Origin: Fragum whitleyi
Lineage: Eukaryota > Mollusca > Bivalvia > Cardiida > Cardiidae
Reading direction: 5' to 3'
Assembly (NCBI GenBank): GCA_948146395.1
Contig: OX411544.1
Coordinates: forward strand, 34,492,457-34,556,456
DNA: 64,000 bases
Shown here: positions 55,531 through 64,000 of the stretch, one piece after another
Layout of the letters: each line of letters opens with the position of its first letter
How positions within the stretch are numbered: position 1 is the first letter of the stretch
Made by a program: the position numbers and the translations under genes
The notes under the pieces: model-generated
What the model was told of the DNA's origin: nothing
What the model saw: only the letters and a program-made list of their open reading frames with translations
Databases searched by the model: none

Positions 55531-55873
55531 TACAGTAAAATTAAGTTAAGCGACCACTTAAGGGACCACCAAAAAGCGGTCGTTTATGGGAATGGTCGCT
55601 TAATACGAAATACTGTTATAAATGTGATAGTTCATTTTAATACCACTTATAGATTGTCGGTCGAGTTGTACTGAATCTTATGATGTTCGAACCCATTAGA
55701 ATCGTCTTATTGAGACGATTCTAATGGGTTCTAACAATATAAGATTAAACAATAACCAATTTTTCGATAAGAATGTCTTCTTTTTCAGAGATTTTGATTA
55801 CGGTGAAGGGACTTTTTATGGTGGTCGCTTAATACAATTGGTGGCTTAATAGACGTGGTCGCTCGAGCAATAT
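55531..55873 (+). mobile_element. 343-bp MITE, taagcgacc family, copy 2
   Basis: TACAGTAAAATTAAGTTAAG start; gggaccaccaaaaagcggtc; hairpin arms aacccattagaatcgtctta / gacgattctaatgggtt; right end atagacgtggtcgctcgagc. It is better preserved in its hairpin than 8514-8844. Confidence 0.82.
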
Positions 55874-56486
55874 CGACTATATTAACTCTTTCGCCTCCCA
55901 GACGCAGACATAGAGAAGGTTAATTAGATGTTAGTTTTCAATATTAATGGCGTAAATCCTATTTGAGGGTACTAAATGAGATGTTTTTATTGAGAATCCA
56001 GAACATCGGGTTTCGTTGGGACACAGCGATATTTGAATTCTGTTTGTCCCTCTGTAAGACACGTAAACATTTTATTTGAATGTCAAAGGACAAGGTCTCA
56101 AAAATGAGAAAATCCTAGTAGTGGGAACACAATTATTTTGTAGTAAAGTCAGGTTGCGCTGAGATCGCAATTCTCACGACCTCGCGAAACGTTGAAGCGA
56201 TACACATTCGTGCAGAAAGTGGAACAATTTTTCAACGTTCGAGAAACGTTTTGAAATTCTGTTCACGATAGAGAATTAAAACGTTTTTTTTTATTCGGCA
56301 GATTTTGCTTATGCAGATTTCTCATTCCATACTTATGTACATGTATATATGAAGTGCTATTTCTTATGGACCTCAACGAGTTCTTCTATCTCTTTTCCGA
56401 TATCAATAAAACTATGGAACATACCAAGAAAAGTATGTTAAAACCGTTGTTAACAACCATATAAATTATTTTCGATCTTTCTTGGT
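55874..56486. other. No gene seen
   Basis: Unassigned. A few inverted words (cgcgaaacgttgaag / ttcaacgttcgagaaacgtt) near 56185-56250 hint at a decayed palindromic element. Confidence 0.4.
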
Positions 56487-56714
56487 TTAACCCTTTGCTG
56501 TTAAATCCCTGCTTTATACGTGCCTGTGATTTTATGATTGAGAAAACATTGTGAAAAAAGAAGAAATTGCTTCTGAAAAACAACTTTTTCTTTTTCCACA
56601 CTTTTTTCTACCCCACTGAATGGTTATTTTTCAATTTAAATCCACTTAAAATTTTCGTCCTCAAAACCTTTGAATTTGGGCAGGTCAAAATTTTGAAAAA
56701 GAGGAAAGGGTTAA
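56487..56714 (+). mobile_element. 228-bp TTAA-flanked MITE, copy 2
   Basis: TTAA at 56487-56490 (TTAACCCTTTGCTG) and at 56711-56714 (gaggaaagggTTAA). The central palindrome has lost part of one arm (gcttctgaaaaacaactttt). Confidence 0.82.
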
Positions 56715-57291
56715 GATGTCGTCGCAAAGGGTGAAAATTCCTGGGAAGTTTAGGGCAAACTTCGTCGTGAAATTTGAAACGACCCTTACGCCTTATTAAG
56801 TTATAAAATGCAATAAATATGTGATATACTGCGTTGTATTTACCGTAACAAATTTTTAGAAAGATCTAAGGAATGATTTGAATACACTGTATTGTAAAGC
56901 GATGCAGGGATGCACATTTAAATAAGATTATATAATAATGTACCTGTTGCATTACAAAAAAGTTATCAAATTTTATCAAAAACGTTGCAGAAACAAACAT
57001 CTTTTTATTGATCTTTTATATGGTTAACGAAAAAAAAGAAAAAAAATAATCAAAACGCTGTTAATGTGACGAGTGAAACGTACTATATTCGTAACATATT
57101 TAATAGTCTTATCGATCTAAAAAAAAGAGCTTTGATTGGCCCAAGCATTTTAGTCAAAGTCTAGAAACAACACCTACAACAACAGTTCGCAGCTCACACG
57201 CAGAGAACAATAATTCGTAAGAATATTTCATAATTAAATGCTTGCTGAACAACGCTCTGTGTTAATGCAGGTATAAAAGCAAAAGCCTATT
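56715..57291. other. No gene seen
   Basis: AT-rich and unassigned. Confidence 0.45.
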
Positions 57292-57304
57292 CACACATAT
57301 TTAT

Positions 57305-57613
57305 TGACCAGCCCATTTAGCTCAGTTGGTAGAGCATCGGACTTCAACTTGAACCGTTGAAGTTCGACTGCGTGGGTTCGATTCCCGGGCTGGTACACTA
57401 ACAAAACTAGTTGTCTTTCGGATGAGACGTTAAGCCGAGGTCCCGTGAGACGGTGCTTTACACCGAGCACGTTAAAAAACCATGACGGTTCTCAGCAGTA
57501 GTTTCGTCATGTATCCTTGCACTATCCACCGTAACAACTAACCGTCTTCTGGGGGCGTCGCTCATATGGGCATGTGCTACGGTAGCGACGATAAATAAAC
57601 GGAAATACACACA
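57305..57613 (+). mobile_element. Full-length tRNA-derived SINE with 13-bp target duplication
   Basis: Flanked by cacacatatttat at 57292-57304 and 57614-57626 (the CA part may overlap the tail). The head has A box tagctcagttgg and B box gggttcgattccc. The body has ctttcggatgagacgttaag, ccgaggtcccgtgagacggt and gacgataaataaacggaaat, then (CA)n. Same family as 45931-46235, opposite strand. Confidence 0.9.
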
Positions 57614-57626
57614 CACACATATTTAT

Positions 57627-58014
57627 AAATCCGCTGCGAAGAGGCTTTTAGTATCGTGCCTCAATGAAAGACTACAATAAAGATAAATAACAATGCGAAT
57701 TGAAGAATTTCGGGAACTTTTGCCGTTACGTCTGAATAAACATTATGAATTGAATTGAAGAGAATTGAATTTCTGATAAACATCTTCATTTCTAATTTAC
57801 AGTTTGCTTGAAATGATTGAAAATGTTCTTCGTAGTCCTGAAGGATAAACTCTAAGCCATTGATAACAGCATACTTGTTAACGTCAAGTCAAGATACCAC
57901 CATGAGTTTAATTATGTTTGCATTTTATTCATACGTTGACGCTTTTTTCTTTAAACAAGAAACCTAAGTGACGTCGGTGGCGGATTTAATGACCGTCATT
58001 GATAATAATATTTT
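57627..58014. other. Possible retroelement tail, otherwise nothing
   Basis: tctgaataaacattatgaat then tgaattgaagagaattgaat near 57730-57770 resembles an (GAATT)n-tailed retroposon end. There is no coding remnant. Confidence 0.35.
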
Positions 58015-58089
58015 GATGGTTCAGTGCGAAACGGTTGTAACTGCCTATATGTTTATAGGCAGTTACAACTGTTTCGCACTAAGCCATCA
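58015..58089. mobile_element. 75-bp hairpin with nearly perfect 33-bp arms
   Basis: tgatggttcagtgcgaaacg / ttcgcactaagccatca and ggttgtaactgcctata / tataggcagttacaac around tgttta. It is distantly like the ggtcagcgcaac hairpins (same layout, different bases). Confidence 0.82.
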
Positions 58090-58680
58090 ATTTGGTTACA
58101 TGTAAGTTGAGACTAAATGTAGTTCCTCTGATTAAGGAGATGTTCTCGACCTTTAAAAGGTTAAAATTAAACCTGTTTTCTGGATAAGGAATCACACGCT
58201 AACGGCCCAAGTTTGAAACTCGCTTTAAACGCCATTGATTGTGTAATGCAGGGTCCCATTTCTGGGGCCCTCTCTTGTGCTTAGTAATTATGAACGCAGG
58301 ACCGGTTAAGGAGGCGATCGTTGGCAACGGTGACACAAAATATTTTACCAACCATACAATTTTTGAAATGCCTCGCACACAAAAGATGTATGAAACCCTT
58401 CTTTATCGTTCAAGAATAAACATGATTGTGTTTCGTTAAGCTCGAACTCCTCTTAAATTAATGTTGTTTTCTGTTTGATTGGAAAATCGAGTCACCTTAA
58501 TCAAGAAACTTTGGGGATATTTGTGCCTAGTGCAAATAATTCTTTCAGCATTCAATTAAAAAAACAGGTAGAAGGGTATACAGACAGATAGCATGACCAA
58601 TTGTGTTATGGTATACTTATAGATGCTAAATCTGTATTTGTTTTATATACCTGTAGATGTATTATGCGTTATTAACGAAC
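58090..58680. other. No gene seen
   Basis: Contains acgccattgattgtgtaatg and attatgaacgcaggaccgg near 58230-58310, possibly a strongly decayed GCAAAGCGGGG MITE. Nothing else is recognised. Confidence 0.4.
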
Positions 58681-59021
58681 TGGCAGGGCGGGGTTAGCCG
58701 TGATGTAATTTGGCGTGTTAACTTTTGATTAATTTGGGTTCATTGAAAAGTTAGTCGGCAATTATCGTGAACGCGTGCAAATAACTGTTCCCTAAAGGAT
58801 CCACGTGCTTAGAGAAAGTGAACACATTTCATCGTTGTGTTACCAAAGCTTCGTAACTTCAGCTTGGGCAAGCTTAAGTTACGAGGGTTTGGTTACCAAC
58901 CTACGCTTTACGGTCTCAAGTTAATTATGTCGTCTATCTTTAGAAGTAAATAATAATGAATAGAGGCTGATTTACCTTAAACTTAAGTGCATCGACCCGT
59001 TACTTAGGCTCCGCCCTGCCA
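58681..59021. mobile_element. 341-bp MITE with tggcagggcgggg ends and inner hairpin
   Basis: Left tggcagggcggggttag and right ctaagt-like cctccgccctgcca are inverted ends. An inner hairpin at about 58843-58896 holds gcttcgtaacttcagcttg / caagcttaagttacgag, related to 37729-37806. Confidence 0.65.
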
Positions 59022-59063
59022 AGGGAAAATCGTGGATGATATATCGACATAAAAATATATCTG

Positions 59064-59455
59064 ATAACAGAACTGAAATTGACAAGATGAGTGATTTTGG
59101 AATTATTTTAGAAAGAAATTGAATGAGTTTGTTGAGCGAGTTTTGGTTGAATTAAATTGAAGGTAATCCAATATCGCAAATTTTGTTCAGGGTTAACAAA
59201 AAAAGCGATATTTATTACCTCCCTTTAATAAGATATGCATATAATTTCTAATAACAGCTTCATATTTCTTCTAGAACCTATTAGACGCTTTCAATTTGAA
59301 ATATGTCAGTGAAATTGCGATTTTTTTCTAGCTTTATGGAGTTTGGAGCGTTATTGAATGGTTTGACTGAGTGTTTGGAATGAATAAATGGAGCACTGAG
59401 CAAATCATTTGGAATGGTTTAGATGTATGTCAATTTTACGATGTTGTCAACTGTA
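59064..59455 (+). mobile_element. TACAGTTA MITE, 392-bp diverged copy
   Basis: Left end worn (aacagaactgaaattgacaa). Then gagtttgttgagcgagtttt, aggtaatccaatatcgcaaa, cgatatttattacctccctt, and a right end ttttacgatgttgtcaactg-TA. Confidence 0.8.
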
Positions 59456-59759
59456 AAAAAAGCCCTTTTTATTACGTAGATGGTCATGGGCTAGAAAGTG
59501 GGGCGTTAAAATGCGATCTATCTGTTTAAAAAGTGTCGAAATAAAAAGATGACAAGATCTAGTCTTTTGTGACTGAAGAAGTTTAACAGATCGCGGTTGG
59601 AAAAGTTTTGGCATTTATGTGGTTATATTAATGGATAACTTAAGGCTTTAGGCTGTTGGTAGATTTAGGGGCTCGGTGGATGACAAACCCTTCGTTACCT
59701 CGGTTTATTCAAGACTTAGTTCAAGCAGGCTTTTGTTTTTTTTAAAATGTTGGAAATTC

Positions 59760-60058
59760 CCCTTTAATGAATTTTAGATATTTATTAACTCCCTTTAAAT
59801 TCAACTACGTCCTTTTCTGTTTTTATGTCATGGTCCGTCAGACGCTTAGAAATCTATACAAGAAAAAAAATAAAAAAAAAAATAAAAAAAATCAAAGAAT
59901 AATTTATTCGATTTGAAAAAAGAAGCGATTCTTTGCACGATTTCGGAGTGAAAATGATCTGGTTGTGTGTTTGGAATGAATGAACTGTGTGCTAAGCGAG
60001 CCATTTTGCAATGTTTTTGATCGCAACAAGTGTCAATTTCACGATACTATTAACTGTA
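59760..60058 (+). mobile_element. TACAGTTA MITE, strongly diverged copy
   Basis: Recognisable parts are cgtcagacgcttagaaatct, ttggaatgaatgaactgtgt and the right end gtcaatttcacgatactatt followed by aactgTA. An (AAAATA)-like run lies at about 59867-59890. Confidence 0.55.
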
Positions 60059-60240
60059 ACTTTCTTTTATCTCTATTATGGATCTATGTAAATGAATCAA
60101 CGTAAACAATAAAGTGTCTGTTGACACTTTGTTTTTTATGTTGATTAATTTCATAACATCACATAACATATTAAAGACTTGTTTATTTGTCTTATGTACC
60201 ACGATTCCTCTTTTTGACCGCTTCAGAGAGTGTTTTCTTC

Positions 60241-60290
60241 ACCCCCCCCCCCCCTCAGCCCCCCCCTCCCCCGCACACACACACACACAT
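60241..60290 (+). repeat. C-rich tract and (CA)n
   Basis: Interrupted C runs (60242-60272) followed by cacacacacacacaca to 60289. Confidence 0.9.
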
Positions 60291-60614
60291 ACCGATTTTT
60301 TCTGGTTTCGGGCTCTTTAACTACTTAATTTCAAAGATAAGAACAAGCCCTGGGAAACTAAATAATATGATAATGATGTTTGTTTTCTCATGCTAATTTG
60401 TACGAGGAAAAATTGATGAACAGTGAGGCAACTGCTAATTGGTAGACCGGGAGGATGATGTCGATAAACAATTGATTTCCAATCAAATCATTCTCCTAAC
60501 CGGAAACGAAAGGTAACGGGTTATCTATTTCCGCCATTTTAGCAAAACATTTTAGTTGTTGGACAGCATACATCGATGTTAAAGGAATAACGAAAACTTG
60601 ACCATAACCTTGTT

Positions 60615-60902
60615 AACTGCAAATGCGAATAAAACTATCCATTACTCTGTCATATAGGCCTATAAGCTTTATATGACGAATCGATGTGAAGCTTTTTGAA
60701 AATGTGCAATAACTGCAAATGCGTATAAAAATATCCATTACTCTGTCGTATAGGTCTATAAGCTTTATATGACGAACGAATGTGAAGCTTTTTCAAAATG
60801 TACAATAACTGCAAATGCGTATAAAAATATCCATTACTCTGTCATATTGGTCTATAAGCTTTATATAACGAACGAATGTGAAGCTTTTTGAAAATGTACA
60901 AT
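60615..60902 (+). repeat. Three tandem 96-bp units
   Basis: aactgcaaatgcg begins at about 60615, 60711 and 60807. Each unit continues with tatccattactctgtc, tataagctttatatgacgaa and gtgaagctttttgaaaatgt. Units differ by a handful of substitutions. Confidence 0.93.
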
Positions 60903-61226
60903 AGCTTTTGGACAAAGATCAGTTTGACTTAGATAGTTGACCTTGGTATTGCCATATAAAACTTTATCTTAACCTGACCAACAGCATATGCGTATCAACG
61001 TAATATATCATCGTGCAAAATAAGAACATAACACATTCAATAACCCCGGATTGATTGGTACACTTTTGAGTTTAAGGTTTACTTTTACATGTACGTGGAC
61101 ATAACAGACAGACAGTCCGAAAGACGGACAGACAGACATAGAGTATGTTACGTATGCCATATCTACAGTATCTCATCGATCCGCTGGCTTGAAACATTTC
61201 GAATATTTCCATTATTCTCTGGGTTA

Positions 61227-61455
61227 TTAACCCTTTGCTGTTCAATTCCTGCTTTTAACGTGCCCGTGATTTTATGATTGAGAAAACGTTGTGAAAAAAG
61301 AAGAAATTGCTCCTGACAAGCAATTTCTTCTTTTTCCACACTATTTTCTACTCTACTGAATGGTTATTTTTCAAATTAAATCCACTTTAAATTTTCGTCT
61401 GCAAAACCTTTGAATTTGGACAGGTCCAAAATTTTGAAAAAGAGGAAAGTGTCAA
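61227..61455 (+). mobile_element. 229-bp TTAA-flanked MITE, copy 3
   Basis: TTAA at 61227-61230 (TTAACCCTTTGCTG). The right end reads gaggaaagtgTCAA, one substitution from TTAA. The central palindrome is well kept (gaagaaattgctcc / gcaatttcttc). Confidence 0.82.
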
Positions 61456-62389
61456 TATGGGTAATCAAAGAATACACGAAAGAACCCTACTCTTGACAGC
61501 ATCAGACACCATAAAAGATGCAGTACACGGTGTCGTTTGACAGAAAATGTGTCGGGATGACCTTGTAATCAAATAGTTATGTATTCAGTTTGACACCTCG
61601 CACGTCAAAAATGTCTGGAATACGCTCGTTACTTTACGTGATACCATTAGTCTGGTGAACTCAACTTAGACGTTATTAACGTTATATATCTGCAGTTTTC
61701 TTCAGTTCCTCCTCTTAATTTGCTCTTGCTTTCTTACATTATTGGATTTCATCTCAAATATTTCGATTTCAGTTGCAATCAATGCCAATAACTGTATGAA
61801 CTAGAATTATCAAGACAGTTTCTGGAGAATGTTATGTCTTAGAATCGTCGAAAATATATTACAAAAGAAGCCTTTCACCGACGCAAAGAAAACTTTGTAC
61901 TTTTTAGGCAGGGCGGGAAAATGAAACCGCCAAGTTTACCTCAATTACTTAGCTACATTCATTAAGCGGAAACTGTGTCAATGATAGCTCAGAGGCAAAT
62001 AGCGGAATGTCACGTGACATTATGATTTATAATGAGCTAAATGAACCTATGTTTAATATATGTATCCTATATCGTATGATTATACTTAAAATCATCAGCG
62101 CATTAAGACAACAAATGATAACAATGGCTTTTAGTGATGACTTAAATTCTCTACCAAATAAATTATTTTGACTTAAAGATGATATGAGTAAATAATTGAT
62201 TTATTAATTAAGAAGTATATTTAATATTGAACTACTTTGTGCGAAAGCTTACAAATTAGCTGCGTCTTCGAAATTATTTGCATTGGAGAATTAAACCGAT
62301 CCAATCAGAATGCACGAACTTGATGGACACATCTTGAATTAAAGTACTGAATGGATTTGTCTTTAAGTGATGCATAGTACTTTCGTTTT
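61456..62389. other. No gene seen
   Basis: About 0.9 kb without recognised coding, RNA or repeat content. aggcagggcgggaaaatg near 61910 recalls the end of 58681-59021, but no partner end is found. Confidence 0.45.
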
Positions 62390-62680
62390 CATGTCGTTAC
62401 CGTAGCTTAACCCCCACATGAGCAAATACTGCAGAAGACGGTTAGTTGAACAATTACGGGGTGTAGTGCGAAGAGAGGATACATGACGGAACTACTGCTG
62501 AGATCCGCCATGGTTTATCGTGCTCGATGTAAAGCACCGTCACGATGGGACCTCAGATTAATGTTTCATCCGAAAGACAATTTGTTTGCTAGTGTGCAAG
62601 ACTGGGAACCGTAACCTTTATTATCAACCTTCAATAGTTTTGAAGTCAGATGCTCTACCGGCTGAGTTAATCGGGCTGAC
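62390..62680 (-). mobile_element. tRNA-derived SINE, old full-length copy
   Basis: On the minus strand: A-box-like taactcagccgg, damaged B box, ctttcggatgaaacattaat, tgaggtcccatcgtgacggt and accatggcggatctcagcag. Same family as 45931-46235 but clearly more diverged, and no target duplication is recognised. Confidence 0.82.
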
Positions 62681-62735
62681 TGATGAATTGTGTTGAAAGT
62701 TCATCAAATTATATTCGCAGTCCGCTAACAAATGT

Positions 62736-62758
62736 AAAAAAAAAAAAAAAAAAAAAAA
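62736..62758 (+). repeat. Poly-A tract (23 A)
   Basis: A run of 23 bases with no recognisable retroposon body attached. Confidence 0.9.
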
Positions 62759-62890
62759 TGAAATGCATGCAGTTATTATCCAAGAATAATTTTCACAAAT
62801 AAAAATTTGCGATAACCGAATTATTTTCCTTCTAGTCAATAAATTGATTTGATTTGTATAAACCAGATTATTGAGAGTCAATTAATATAT

Positions 62891-63127
62891 GAGCCTGTGC
62901 GTGACATTTCCAACAATTTGAAATGTGTGCAAAGTGCAACCATTGGGTAGCGTAGACAGACACATACAGTAAATATAAAGTTACTCGATGGTCTACAGAT
63001 ACTTCGAGTCATTATCTATGTACTTAACGCATAGTGAAGACTCTGGTCAGACTGTGCAGACGCACAGGCTGGTCAGAGTCTTTGCTTTGTGCATGTTTGA
63101 AATTGTTGGAATTCTCACGCACAGGCT
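62891..63127. mobile_element. 237-bp MITE with gagcctgtgcgtgac ends and central hairpin
   Basis: Left gagcctgtgcgtgacatttc continues ccaacaatttgaaa. Right tttgaaattgttggaattct continues cacgcacaggctt. A central hairpin pairs gaagactctggtcagactgt / gctggtcagagtc (63034-63083). Fragments occur at 21867 (cctatgcgtgacattttcaa) and 22866-22940. Confidence 0.8.
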
Positions 63128-63485
63128 TATATAATTCTGCTGCTTTTAGAATGCCATCGAAGCTGATGAATTGAAAAACAAAACACCCTGGTTCTAATGT
63201 AAGAGAGGGCTTTACTGCAAAGGCCTGAACAGACGAAAAAATGTTGTCAAAAGTATATATGAAGGGAATAAAATATATAGAAGACAACTCTCACATATAA
63301 CATAGAACCAATTCAAAAGCAAATGAATACAGAAAAAATGCAGCATTATAAATGTTACTTACGAAATTTGCCATTATCAATGCTATATTTAGGAATACTT
63401 AATTTTGATGGTCCTGTAAATTATTAGATTTTTCCTAAAGTAAAATATGAGACAAATTGAACCGTCAAAAGAGAGACAAATAGAG
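63128..63485. other. No gene seen
   Basis: Unassigned AT-rich stretch; the minus-strand frames here are unsupported. Confidence 0.45.
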
Positions 63486-63905
63486 GATAATCGTTTGTTT
63501 AAGTGTAAGATCGATTTATATTTCATTGAGTAAACAATAAAAGCTATATTTTCACGAGTGGCAGAGCCAGGAGTGAAAATATAGCTTTTGTTTTTCACGA
63601 AATGAAATATTAATCGATCTTACTCGAAAAACAAACGATTATTCTATTTCTTTAATGCAAAAATGAGACAAATGTGAAATTTCTAGGCCATATTTCCGTA
63701 AAGCGCGTCATTTTGCGCGTGATTGCTATGCAACGTTCATTGTGACGTCACTTATTTCGCCCCGCATAGATGACGTCAGATAGGATGAAATGCACAAAAG
63801 CAGGGTATAAGTTTTTGATAATTTCACTGCTTTTGCGGTGAGTTTATCAAGTGAAAATCTACCGTTATTTCTCGATAAACCACCGAAAAGCATTAAAGAA
63901 AAGTA
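63486..63905 (+). mobile_element. Hairpin MITE (ctatattttcac family), copy 3
   Basis: gataatcgtttgtttaagtg opens a hairpin with arms of about 70 bp that closes at acaaacgattatt. It then runs through gtcattttgcgcgtgattgc, gatgacgtcagataggatga and cactgcttttgcggtgag to gaaaagcattaaagaaaag. It aligns almost base for base with 22188-22608. Confidence 0.85.
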
Positions 63906-64000
63906 GCTCATTTCATGATAACATCACTACTAAAAATGCATAATTGCACAGTACTATGAGGTGTTTCTGATACATTCTATCTCAAGCCAGGATTTTGTTT

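Noticed and set aside
57308..57393. Possible tRNA gene with strong A and B boxes
   Set aside because: The spacing is wrong for a cloverleaf and the sequence continues into a SINE body with a 13-bp target duplication around the whole unit.

Overview
The window looks like intergenic and intronic DNA from a bivalve mollusc, probably a clam-like heterodont. It is AT-rich and intron-rich, with very few coding bases. It is packed with tRNA-derived SINEs whose 3' tails read like the molluscan V-SINE type (gcgatataactg ... gaaagcggcgtaaaac), with palindromic MITEs, and with minisatellite-carrying elements that start with long GTCC tracts. The species assignment is an inference from repeat style only.

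Two protein-coding loci are supported. (1) On the minus strand, two exons (13588-13723 and 3363-3550) form the 5' end of a nuclear receptor gene. They join in phase into a 108-residue N-terminus that ends exactly after the first zinc finger of the DNA-binding domain. The second finger and ligand-binding domain must lie beyond the left edge of the window. The 10-kb intron between them is filled with repeats, including seven strong hairpins. (2) On the plus strand, one exon at 31231-31405 encodes a signal peptide, a tiny ectodomain, one membrane span and a basic stop-transfer motif, then a consensus splice donor. I could not identify its downstream exons in the remaining 32 kb.

Everything else is repetitive or apparently unique noncoding DNA. 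Layout: 0.1-3.3 kb, a TTAA-flanked MITE, a hairpin MITE split by a 145-bp x12 minisatellite element, and a second minisatellite element; 3.4-13.7 kb, nuclear receptor exons and intron; 14-25 kb, MITEs and a triple-nested transposon stack (17.7-19.8 kb); 25.6-28.6 kb, two large minisatellite elements, one with a 200-N assembly gap; 28.6-30.3 kb, MITEs nested in MITEs; 31.2 kb, the membrane-protein exon; 33-63.9 kb, many copies of a 440-bp TACAGTTA-ended MITE, a palindromic 'GCAAAGCGGGG' MITE, tRNA-derived SINEs with target-site duplications, and microsatellites including a 290-bp (GA)n tract.

The most notable non-gene pattern is structural. At least six sequence-unrelated element families share one architecture: a 5' section rich in GTCC, a 145-165-bp tandem core containing a GAAACTTGG-like block, and a 3' hairpin followed by TCTTGTTT. 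This may be an under-described molluscan non-autonomous superfamily. All long open reading frames other than the three exons look like accidental frames through repeats.
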